Shown in pieces: positions 1 through 5,314 of a DNA stretch of 6,979 nucleotides. The notes below the pieces were generated by a model. The model saw only the letters and a list, made by a program, of their open reading frames with translations, did no database searches and had not been told where the DNA came from. The stretch is from Myxococcales bacterium (GTDB lineage Bacteria; Myxococcota_A; Polyangia; Polyangiales; JADJMO01). Numbering within the stretch: the first letter of the stretch is position 1; every line of letters starts with the position of its first letter. The position numbers and the translations under genes were made by a program. The stretch is from assembly GCA_021783935.1 (NCBI GenBank), contig JAJXTK010000345.1:1-6979 (forward strand), given 5' to 3'.

Positions 1-195
1 CAAGGGAAGGTCGAGGGGGCGGAGGCGTGGGCGCGCGCGCACGGCGTCGAGCTCGATCGCAGCGCGTTCTTCAGCGACAGCATCACCGACGTGCCGATGC
101 TCGAGCGGGTCGGCAGCGCGTACGCCGTGCACCCCGATTTCCGGCTCGCGCGACACGCGCGGCGGCGCGGTTGGCCGGTGCTCGACTGGCGCTGA
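1..195 (+). CDS. HAD-superfamily phosphatase (HAD-IB / SerB-like), C-terminal part
   Basis: This is the last 64 codons of a gene entering from the left edge, ending in TGA at 193-195. Seen: a GKVEG stretch at residues 2-6, whose lysine fits the conserved HAD motif III. The segment FFSDSITDVPMLE at residues 23-35 matches motif IV, with acidic residues D26 and D30 that bind the catalytic magnesium. It is followed by an AVHPD segment and a terminal RRRGWPVLDW, both characteristic of the HAD-IB/phosphoserine phosphatase-like group. These enzymes hydrolyse small phosphomonoesters through an aspartyl-phosphate intermediate. The nucleophile aspartate (motif I) and the substrate-specifying cap lie outside the window, so the substrate cannot be named. 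Family assignment is strong; calling it serB would be over-reach. Confidence 0.85.
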   Translation, partial: QGKVEGAEAWARAHGVELDRSAFFSDSITDVPMLERVGSAYAVHPDFRLARHARRRGWPVLDWR

Positions 196-229
196 GGGCG
201 TGCCCTCGAGGCGCGCTCTTCGCGTCGAG
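194..229 (+). other. Stem-loops at the 3' end of the phosphatase gene
   Basis: GAGGG-CGTG-CCCTC (194-207) overlaps the phosphatase stop codon. It overlaps a second foldable segment in which CTCGA (205-209) pairs with TCGAG (225-229) around CGCG-CTCTT-CGCG (212-224). The two structures share bases and would be alternatives. No T-run follows, so this is not a canonical intrinsic terminator. In DNA this GC-rich, short stems arise by chance, so a termination or RNA-stability role is only a possibility. Confidence 0.25.
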
Positions 230-389
230 CACCCTCGCGACTCGCGAGACCCCGACGTCGAGCTGGGCGCCGAAGCAGCGCTTCTGCACGCTTCGAGCTC
301 GACGTGGCGCTCGCGCAGGCCCCTCGATGGTCACCCTCGCGGCGAGGACGCACACCTCGGCGCGCACGCTTCTCGCTGTAAGGCACGGC

Positions 390-396
390 AGGAGGG
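390..396 (+). promoter_or_regulatory. Strong Shine-Dalgarno site of the miniprotein
   Basis: AGGAGGG lies six bases upstream of the ATG at 403. It is a full match to the anti-Shine-Dalgarno core at near-ideal spacing and the best ribosome binding site in the window. It is the main reason for believing that the short frame behind it is translated. Confidence 0.75.
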
Positions 397-402
397 TCCA
401 CC

Positions 403-555
403 ATGCGCTCCTCGCTCGAGAACCTTCACCCCATGGCGCGCCTGTCGTCGGCCTCGCTCCCCGACCTCACGGGACCGCGGGTGCTCCCGGCCGTCGCGAC
501 GGTCGGCATGCTGATCGCCCTGTTCGCGGCGGGCATCCTCGCGTGGGTGCACTGA
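403..555 (+). CDS. 50-residue single-pass membrane miniprotein
   Basis: This short open frame runs from ATG (403) to TGA (553-555). Seen: a near-perfect Shine-Dalgarno six bases upstream, and G or C at the third position in all but two codons (one CTT, one GGA), as expected for a real gene here. The N-terminal 26 residues are polar and loosely charged (MRSSLENLHPMARLSSASLP...). The rest is a hydrophobic segment, about residues 28-49 (VLPAVATVGMLIALFAAGIL then AWVH), long enough for one transmembrane helix that ends almost at the C-terminus. No N-terminal signal peptide precedes it, so it would be tail-anchored, or the helix itself would act as a signal anchor. It has no cysteine and no family I recognise. 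It sits 207 bases after the phosphatase on the same strand and converges on the minus-strand lipoprotein. Function unknown; possibly a small regulator or subunit of a membrane complex. Confidence 0.7.
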   Translation: MRSSLENLHPMARLSSASLPDLTGPRVLPAVATVGMLIALFAAGILAWVH

Positions 556-617
556 ACGCGGGGCCGCGGCGGCGGTCGCTCGCGCGCGTGAGCACCTGCG
601 GCGCTGCGTAGAGCTCC

Positions 618-1616
618 TCAGTAGCAGGGGAGCATCGAGTACTGGCACGCGAGCTCGCTGTAGTCCTCGATCCAGTCGCAAGAGTACTTCGCCCTGCACC
701 GGTCTTGGGCCTTCTGCATGAAGCCCTTGTAGAGCGCGCAGTCGCGGGCGCGGAGATCCTTCGCGTCGGGCGCGGCGTCGACGTCGACCATGCACTTGTG
801 GAACGAGGTGACGAGCCCGGGGGCCGTCGCCGCGGCGCGTGCGCGCTCCTTCGCGCGGGCCTCGGCGGCCTCGCGCTCGGCCTGCTCGGCCCTCCTTCGA
901 TCCGCCTCCGCCTGCTCCTTCTCGAGCCGGAGCTTGCGCGCCAGCGCGACGGCGTCCGCGCCGCGCGTCATGCACCCCTTCGAGCACTCGGCGAGGCGGG
1001 CCTTGAGCGCGTCGCCTTGCAGCTCGGCGCCCGGCGGCAGCGACAGCGAGCACGAGAAGACCCCGTTGCCCGCGGCAGACGCGTACCGCTCGACGCACGC
1101 GCTCTCGGCCTCGGCGAGCGCCGTCGTGGCGGCCTTGTCGACGGCGCTCGCGCACGAAGAGCGGCACTCGGCGATCGCCTCGTCGCTGGTGCCGATGGCC
1201 GCGTCGTCGCAGCCGATCGCCGCGTAGGCCGCCGCGCACTTCTCGGCCCACGCAGCCTGCCATTCGCGCAGCCGGATCGCGCGCCCATCGGCCGCAGCCT
1301 TCTTGGCCGACTCGGCGCGCTCCGCCGCCTCCGACTCGGCCTGGTCCTTGGCCTCCTGCCTGGCCGCGTCCTCGGCCGCCCTCTTGTGCGCGGCCTCGTC
1401 GGCCCTGCGCTTGTCGGCCTGCTTCGCCGCGAGGCGATCGCACTCGACCGCCTTGGCCTCGACGTCGGCCTGCGAGAGCCCCTGCGCGGCCCACTTGTCG
1501 CGCATGCGCTGGCAGAACCCCGACTCGCCGCGCACCTCGGCCGGCGGCGTCGGCGCGCCGCACGCGGGCATCGCAACGACCACCGCCAGTGCGAGCCACG
1601 TCGACTTGGTGCGCAT
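618..1616 (-). CDS. Cysteine-rich, coiled-coil lipoprotein of unknown function
   Basis: 332 residues, ATG at 1616-1614, TGA at 620-618. Seen: a lipoprotein signal peptide (MRTKSTWLALAVVVAMPAC) with basic start, hydrophobic core and probable lipidated C19 after M-P-A. Two alanine/glutamate/arginine-rich helical, coiled-coil-like segments lie at about residues 57-126 and 216-263. Besides C19 there are 16 cysteines (35, 59, 127, 136, 151, 155, 174, 189, 211, 215, 275, 293, 307, 313, 324, 331). This even number suits up to eight disulfides in an oxidising envelope compartment. The motif AEC-x3-C occurs twice (150-155 and 210-215), each preceded by another cysteine, suggesting an internal duplication between the two coiled segments. 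The C-terminal 60 residues form a second cysteine cluster. It lies 125 bases downstream of the DUF1847 gene on the same strand. I recognise no named family; lipoprotein and periplasmic or outer-membrane location are inferred from the signal sequence. Confidence 0.85.
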   Translation of the reverse strand: MRTKSTWLALAVVVAMPACGAPTPPAEVRGESGFCQRMRDKWAAQGLSQADVEAKAVECDRLAAKQADKRRADEAAHKRAAEDAARQEAKDQAESEAAERAESAKKAAADGRAIRLREWQAAWAEKCAAAYAAIGCDDAAIGTSDEAIAECRSSCASAVDKAATTALAEAESACVERYASAAGNGVFSCSLSLPPGAELQGDALKARLAECSKGCMTRGADAVALARKLRLEKEQAEADRRRAEQAEREAAEARAKERARAAATAPGLVTSFHKCMVDVDAAPDAKDLRARDCALYKGFMQKAQDRCRAKYSCDWIEDYSELACQYSMLPCY

Positions 1617-1621
1617 CCGCT

Positions 1622-1636
1622 CCCCCTACGAGGGGG
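1622..1636 (-). promoter_or_regulatory. Perfect hairpin overlapping the ribosome binding site of the cysteine-rich lipoprotein
   Basis: Read on the minus strand, CCCCCT-CGT-AGGGGG is a perfect 6-bp inverted repeat with a 3-base loop. Its right arm is the only purine-rich (AGGGGGAG) stretch before the ATG at 1616, five bases away. If the whole element is in the mRNA, the stem would hide the ribosome binding site. The inverted repeat is seen; translational control is inference. It conflicts with the candidate promoter at 1637-1665, whose start point would fall inside the stem. Confidence 0.4.
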
Positions 1637-1665
1637 ATCGAAAAATGGCGCTCTGCGGAGGTCAA
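1637..1665 (-). promoter_or_regulatory. Candidate sigma-70-like promoter for the cysteine-rich lipoprotein
   Basis: On the minus strand TTGACC (1665-1660) matches five of six bases of the -35 consensus. It is followed after exactly 17 bases by TTCGAT (1642-1637), a weak 3-of-6 match to the -10 element. The stretch includes one of the few AT-rich runs in the window (AAAAAT on the plus strand at 1641-1646). The -10 element is poor and myxobacterial promoters are not well predicted by eye, so this is tentative. Confidence 0.3.
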
Positions 1666-1741
1666 CTCTCTTCTTGGCCGGAGGTCGGAGTCGAGCGCGA
1701 GGCGGCGCGGAGGCTCGAGCCCCGAGCGGCCGAGCGACGCC

Positions 1742-2359
1742 TCACGTCGCCTGCGGGCGCAGCGCGCGGATAGGGTGGTGATCGAGCGCGCGGTCCTTCA
1801 CCACCAGGGTGGTCACGGGCGCGTCGCACTCCTCCTGGAGGATCAGATCGTGGCCGAGGCAGAGCCCCAGCTGCGCGACGAGATCGACCTCGCGCTCGTT
1901 GAGCAGCTTGGCCTGCGCGACCGGGTTGCAGCTCGCCGCGAACCTCTCGGGGTGCGCCTTCGGGAGGTGGACCTCGGACATGTCGATCGCGCCGACGCGG
2001 CAACAGACCAGCTCCGTCTCGAGCCCCTCGCCCTCGAGGATCCGGCTGAGCTGCTGGGCCTCCTTGATCATGCTGACGCAGAAGGCGACCCCGATGCGCC
2101 GATGGCCGCGCAGCTTCGCGAACTCCACGAGCTCCTCGACGCGGTTGCGCAGCACGCGCTCGGGCGTGAACGGGATCGCGTCGGCGGCGACCATCGTCTC
2201 GTGACGCTCCGGCTCGAGGTAGCTCGACGCGTCGTGGACGACGTCCAAGTGGGTGCGCGTCGGGCACGTCTTGGGCATCCGCGCCGTCTCGTTGCGGAAG
2301 CTCGCGATCGTCGCGCAGTGCTTGCAGCCGAAGGGGGGCGGCTTCGCGTCCATGTCCAT
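1742..2359 (-). CDS. DUF1847-type cysteine-rich metal-binding protein
   Basis: 205 residues, ATG at 2359, TGA at 1744-1742. Seen: an N-terminal C12-x2-C15 pair and C32 in MPKTCPTR, a metal-site-like cluster. A Rossmann-like core follows, with RIGVAFCVSMIKEA (88-101), ELVCCRVGAID (116-126), the signature SCNPVAQAKLLNE (143-155), LGLCLGHD (164-171) and a C-terminal EECDAPVTTLVVKDRAL with HHP. There are nine cysteines in all. This order of motifs is what I recall for DUF1847 proteins, usually annotated only as metal-binding; their biochemical role is not established. No signal peptide, so cytosolic. It starts 37 bases after the methyltransferase stop on the same strand, suggesting co-transcription. 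No convincing Shine-Dalgarno precedes either the ATG at 2359 or the in-frame ATG at 2353, so the exact start is uncertain by two codons. Family call is from memory of motifs, fairly confident. Confidence 0.85.
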   Translation of the reverse strand: MDMDAKPPPFGCKHCATIASFRNETARMPKTCPTRTHLDVVHDASSYLEPERHETMVAADAIPFTPERVLRNRVEELVEFAKLRGHRRIGVAFCVSMIKEAQQLSRILEGEGLETELVCCRVGAIDMSEVHLPKAHPERFAASCNPVAQAKLLNEREVDLVAQLGLCLGHDLILQEECDAPVTTLVVKDRALDHHPIRALRPQAT

Positions 2360-2396
2360 CGGCGCGTTCGACCCGCGCCAGAGCCCGAGGGTTCGA

Positions 2397-2993
2397 CTAC
2401 GCGTCGAGCCGGCAGAGGTAGAGCGACTCGACGCCGCCGCATCGGGTGGTCGTCACGTTCGGGAACGCCTCGCGCAGCTCGCGGTCGACGACCTTCACGA
2501 AGCGGAAGTAGTCGCCCCCCTCCGCGAGCTCGAGGAGCGCCACCAGCGGATCGAGGTTCGCGTGGTAGTCGATGATGGCGACCGCGCCGCGCGTCACGCG
2601 CCGCAGCTCGCGGTAGACCTGCTGCCGGTAGTCGGGCGAAAAGCCGTGGATCGTCGCGCTCACGATCGTGACGTCCTGCGACTTGTCGGGGACCGAGGCC
2701 ATCGCGTGCGCCGGCTCCTGGAAGACGCGCACCGCGGGGAAGCGCCGCTGGACGTGCTGGAACATGCGGGTCGTCGGCTCGACGGCGGTGATATGGCAGC
2801 CGTAGGGCAAGAGCGCCTTGAGCAGCGTGCCGGTGCCGCAGGCGACGTCGAGCGCACGCGTCGAGGGGCCGAGCTCGACCTGCTTCGAAAGCACCTCGAG
2901 CGAGCGCGCCATCTGCCTGCGGCGCAGCGGATCGAGCGCGTGCATCACGGGGGTGAACCACTCCCACTTGCCGCCGCCGACGCTCGTGCTCAT
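2397..2993 (-). CDS. Class I SAM-dependent methyltransferase
   Basis: 198 residues from ATG at 2993-2991 to TAG at 2399-2397. Seen: motif I ALDVACGTGTLLKAL with D49-x2-C-G-T-G55, the glycine-rich loop binding S-adenosylmethionine. An acidic residue ends strand 2 (ITAVEP, E72) and would bind the ribose hydroxyls. A motif IV-like strand follows (DVTIVSATIHGF), then an RELRRVTRGAVAIIDYH segment typical of the UbiE-like Methyltransf_11/25 fold. The substrate cannot be told. The start is set by GGGAGG (3004-2999), five bases upstream of this ATG. The frame stays open to an ATG at 3188, but that extension would overlap the divergent lipoprotein gene and reads as low-complexity filler. It is first in an apparent two-gene unit with the DUF1847 gene, which suggests a shared but unknown substrate or metal-related process. 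Confidence 0.88.
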   Translation of the reverse strand: MSTSVGGGKWEWFTPVMHALDPLRRRQMARSLEVLSKQVELGPSTRALDVACGTGTLLKALLPYGCHITAVEPTTRMFQHVQRRFPAVRVFQEPAHAMASVPDKSQDVTIVSATIHGFSPDYRQQVYRELRRVTRGAVAIIDYHANLDPLVALLELAEGGDYFRFVKVVDRELREAFPNVTTTRCGGVESLYLCRLDA

Positions 2994-3151
2994 CGCTGCC
3001 TCCCGGCCTCCGTGCCCACGCGTGACGAGCGGGCCGCGCGCTTCGGAGGCACGACCGCCGCTCGGTGAGAGACTCGCGTGGCCGAAACGGTTCGCCGAGG
3101 CGGCCGCGCTCGGCAGTGGAGCGCCGACCGAGCGGTTGATATGACTCGGGG
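2994..3151. promoter_or_regulatory. Divergent intergenic region with inverted repeats
   Basis: These 158 bases separate the methyltransferase (minus) from the propeller-like lipoprotein (plus), so promoters for both should lie here. Seen: CCGCTCGGT (3058-3066) and ACCGAGCGG (3127-3135), a perfect 9-bp inverted repeat 60 bases apart. Between them is the dyad GCCGAG (3094-3099) / CTCGGC (3109-3114), centred on the palindrome GCGGCCGC (3100-3107). These could be operator sites, but repeats of this length are not rare in DNA of this composition. TTGATATG (3136-3143), close to the lipoprotein start, is the most AT-rich spot, but I see no good -35 partner for it. Confidence 0.4.
2999..3004 (-). promoter_or_regulatory. 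Shine-Dalgarno site fixing the methyltransferase start
   Basis: GGGAGG on the minus strand, five bases before the ATG at 2993. It decides between this start and the 65-residue longer frame opening at 3188, which has no comparable site. Confidence 0.65.
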
Positions 3152-5026
3152 ATGTCCGCGTCGCGCCCCCTTCGCCGCTCCATCGCAATCTCGTCGCTCA
3201 CCGCGCTCACCGCGCTCACCGCGCTCGGCGCCCTCGGCGCGATGGGCTGCCTCAAGCAGCCGGGCGCCCTCGAAGGGGGCGCCAATGCCAACGATCGGAC
3301 CTTCGGCGGCAGGCCAGGGGAAATCCTGCTCACCGGCGCGATGACCGTCTCGCCGCGCGGCGACTACGTCTTCGCCCAGCGCAACACGGTGAGCCTCCTC
3401 TACGATCTCGCCCGCAAGCGCGCCGTCGAGCTCGGCTTCCAGCCGAGCCGCTTCGTCTTCGCCCACGCGCGCCCCGTCGGCTATGCGCTCGCGCCCGACG
3501 GCACGCTGAGCGAGATCGACCTCGCGACGGCCAAGGCCGTCTGGCAGAGCGCGCCGATGCCGGGCACCTCGCTGCTGCAGGTCTCGGGCGACGACGCGCA
3601 CGTCGTGCAAGGCGACGCCGCCAACGTCCGAGTGATCGACGCCGCCACCGGCGCGGTGCGCACGACCGAGGCGCTCGGCGGCGCGGCGACGTTCGCGACG
3701 TTCCTTCCGCTCGGCAACAAGCTCATGGTGGCGTCGGACACGACGTTCACAGACCACAAGCCCACCACCAAGCTGCTGATCGTCGCGCTCGGCCCCGTCG
3801 CGCCTGCGATCCCCGTCGCGCCTGCGATCCCGGGCATGCCCACGATCCCCGGCATGCCCACGATCCCCGGCATGCCCACGATCCCCGGCGTGCCCACGAT
3901 CCCCGGCGTGCCCACGATCCCGGGCATGCCCACGATCCCCGGCGTGCCCACGATCCCGGGCATGCCCACCATCCCGGGCATGCCGAGCGTCCCCGGCACG
4001 GCCCCCACCTCTTCGCTGTCGGAAGGCCAAGCGACGCCCGCCGTGCCCCTGCCCCCCGCCGTGCACCTCGCGGTGCCGAACTGCACCGCGCCCATCGCGG
4101 TGCTGCCCGACGAGTCGCGCGCGTTCCTCTCGCCGACCTTCTGCGCCGAGGACGTGCCCGCGGACACGGCGCAGACGTGGACCAACCCCGACCCGGTCAG
4201 CGTGATCGATCTCGGCGTCGCGCCAGCGTTCGTGAGGAACCTGCCGGGGTTCGGCCCCGTCGCCATGCCGAAGGACGGCGGCCGCCTCGTCGCCTATCTC
4301 GACACGCAGCGCATCGACCCGTCGATGTTCGCGAACCCGGCGCAGATCCCCCCCAAGGGCGGCCCCGAGTACCACTTGATGATCATCGATCCGCGCTCGC
4401 TCGCCTTCACGCTCACGCCGATCGGCGACGCGCTGCCGCGCTTCGCCCTCTCGCGCGACGGCAAGGGGCTGCTCGTCGACGCGTCGATCAAGGTGAAGAC
4501 GCGCGCGCGGGCGAAGGTGACCGGCGCGCTCACGCTCGGGCCGAACGGCATCGGCTTCAAGGCCGACGTGTCGATCGGCGTCTTCAACGAGAAGGCGCCG
4601 TTCGGGTGGTTCGACCTCGACGCGCGCGCCTTCACCCCCTTCGCGGGGCCGATGGCTGGGCTCGATCGCTTCGTGCAGCTCGCCGACGGGCCGGTGGTCA
4701 CGCTGATGCGCCGCCAGGACGGCCTCGGAGGCTATCCGTTCACGATCGATATCTCGCGCCACGCGACGGCCAGCATGCCCGTGGGAGCGACCAACTCGGG
4801 TCTCCGCGACGTCGGCCTTCTGCTCGGCGACGGCGCGACGGTGATCCTGCGGCTCCGGCTGCCGGCCGACAACAAGGCAGGGAAGCTCTACTCCAAAGAG
4901 GCGCTCTGCCTGACCAACGATCTCGGCGGGACGTGCGGCGCCGGGTACATCGAGTACGAGGCGAGCACCCCCTTCGCCGACGCCGATCCAGAGGGGAGCT
5001 GCCCGGGCGGCCACGACTGCTGGTAG
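3152..5026 (+). CDS. Large beta-propeller-like lipoprotein with proline-rich tandem repeats
   Basis: 624 residues, ATG at 3152, TAG at 5024-5026. An in-frame stop at 3137-3139 leaves no earlier ATG. Seen: a signal peptide with basic RPLRR, a hydrophobic core built of LTA/LGA repeats, and A-M-G-C33 as a weak lipobox. Residues about 50-205 contain blade-like segments (FAHARPVGYALAPDGTLSEIDL; VSGDDAHVVQGD; VRVIDAATGAVRTTE) resembling YVTN/PQQ-type beta-propellers. Residues 216-281 are 11 six-residue xxPxIP-type repeats. Further propeller-like strands follow (YHLMIIDPRSLAFTLTPIG; FALSRDGKGLLVDASI; PFGWFDLDARAFTPF). The C-terminal 40 residues hold cysteines in LCLTNDLGGTCG and SCPGGHDCW, likely disulfides. 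No catalytic motif is visible. The repeat looks like a flexible stalk or linker inside or between propeller halves. Ribosome binding site is poor. The precise family is not recognised; lipoprotein is likely, propeller is probable. Confidence 0.85.
   Translation: MSASRPLRRSIAISSLTALTALTALGALGAMGCLKQPGALEGGANANDRTFGGRPGEILLTGAMTVSPRGDYVFAQRNTVSLLYDLARKRAVELGFQPSRFVFAHARPVGYALAPDGTLSEIDLATAKAVWQSAPMPGTSLLQVSGDDAHVVQGDAANVRVIDAATGAVRTTEALGGAATFATFLPLGNKLMVASDTTFTDHKPTTKLLIVALGPVAPAIPVAPAIPGMPTIPGMPTIPGMPTIPGVPTIPGVPTIPGMPTIPGVPTIPGMPTIPGMPSVPGTAPTSSLSEGQATPAVPLPPAVHLAVPNCTAPIAVLPDESRAFLSPTFCAEDVPADTAQTWTNPDPVSVIDLGVAPAFVRNLPGFGPVAMPKDGGRLVAYLDTQRIDPSMFANPAQIPPKGGPEYHLMIIDPRSLAFTLTPIGDALPRFALSRDGKGLLVDASIKVKTRARAKVTGALTLGPNGIGFKADVSIGVFNEKAPFGWFDLDARAFTPFAGPMAGLDRFVQLADGPVVTLMRRQDGLGGYPFTIDISRHATASMPVGATNSGLRDVGLLLGDGATVILRLRLPADNKAGKLYSKEALCLTNDLGGTCGAGYIEYEASTPFADADPEGSCPGGHDCW
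3197..3241 (+). repeat. 9-bp in-frame tandem repeat in the signal-peptide core
   Basis: Five 9-base units: three identical CTCACCGCG (3197-3223), then CTCGGCGCC and CTCGGCGCG (3224-3241). They encode LTA-LTA-LTA-LGA-LGA, which is the hydrophobic core of the lipoprotein signal peptide. Gain or loss of a unit would keep the frame but change the length of the core. Confidence 0.8.
3797..3994 (+). repeat. 18-bp in-frame tandem repeat array (11 units)
   Basis: Eleven consecutive 18-base units in one phase. Two encode VAPAIP (3797-3832), then nine encode G-[M/V]-P-[T/S]-[I/V]-P (3833-3994). Units at 3833, 3851 and 3869 are identical (GGCATGCCCACGATCCCC). Most others differ only by ATG/GTG or CCC/CCG, and the last unit is the most diverged. 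Near-identity at the DNA level, including silent sites, points to recent slippage or unequal recombination. The repeats give a proline-rich extended rod of 66 residues (216-281) in the lipoprotein. Confidence 0.95.
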
Positions 5027-5314
5027 GCGAGCGCGCACGCGTGCGATCGTCGGCGCCCCAGCAGCACGCGACGCTTGGCGTTCCCGTTCGTTCCGCTCGC
5101 CGTGCTCGGCGCCTCTTGCGCGGTGCGCGCTCCGCAGGGCGCCCCCTCGGTGGCCACGGCGCAGCTCCCCTCGCAGGTCGCTGCGCCGATCGCCCGCGCG
5201 ACGTGGGCGGTGCTGCGCCCGACGGCCGTGCTCCGGGGAGCGCCCCGAGGACGAGTCCGAGACGGGAGCCTGTCCTTAGGACTTACGCGCGCGGCGCGGT
5301 GATAGCATCAGGGC
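5027..5314. other. Intergenic interval with a doubtful short lipoprotein-like frame
   Basis: These 288 bases separate two plus-strand lipoprotein genes. They hold a perfect 12-bp palindrome CGCACGCGTGCG (5034-5045) just after the upstream stop, and a CGGGG-AGCG-CCCCG stem (5234-5247) with no T-run after it. The frame of the upstream gene stays open beyond its TAG to 5302. A TTG at 5075 would give 75 residues beginning MAFPFVPLAVLGASCAV, which resembles a lipoprotein signal sequence. The basic residues one would want lie before the TTG, there is no ribosome binding site, and codon use decays toward the end (GGA and CGA codons). It could be a gene remnant or chance. The region also presumably carries the promoter of the gene starting at 5315. 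Confidence 0.3.

Noticed and set aside
233..248. Odd palindrome CTCGCGA-C-TCGCGAG in the gap after the phosphatase
   Set aside because: Loop of one base and simple CG/GA content; of a size expected by chance in this composition, with no nearby promoter or operator pattern.
576..591. Possible bidirectional terminator GCTCGCG-CG-CGTGAGC between the miniprotein and the cysteine-rich lipoprotein
   Set aside because: The stem needs a G-T pair, the loop is only two bases, and there is no T-run on either strand.
27..611. Plus-strand frame of 194 codons across the phosphatase end and the miniprotein
   Set aside because: Out of frame with both the recognisable phosphatase C-terminus and the miniprotein with its ribosome binding site; arginine-rich shadow.
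331..1665. Long minus-strand frame of 444 codons over the cysteine-rich lipoprotein
   Set aside because: It is an arginine/glycine-rich shadow of the lipoprotein in another frame, with no signal peptide or family motif. The lipoprotein frame has the signal peptide, the ribosome binding site and the expected codon use.
2994..3188. N-terminal extension of the methyltransferase to an ATG at 3188
   Set aside because: It would overlap the divergent lipoprotein gene, has low-complexity sequence before the folded domain, and lacks a ribosome binding site, while GGGAGG sits just before the ATG at 2993.
3797..3994. The 18-bp array as a CRISPR array or replication iterons
   Set aside because: There are no spacers; units are contiguous and exactly in codon phase inside a long coding frame, so a protein repeat explains them fully.
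3481..4266. Minus-strand frame with collagen-like GMPGIVG repeats
   Set aside because: The G-x-x pattern is the antisense reading of GMPTIP codons. There is no start context, and the sense strand has a well-supported lipoprotein.
2990..5038. Minus-strand frame of 682 codons opposite the propeller-like lipoprotein
   Set aside because: Extreme R/G/A/H composition and a GHAGDR-type repeat that is only the reverse complement of the 18-bp array. It is long because stop codons are rare at this GC content.
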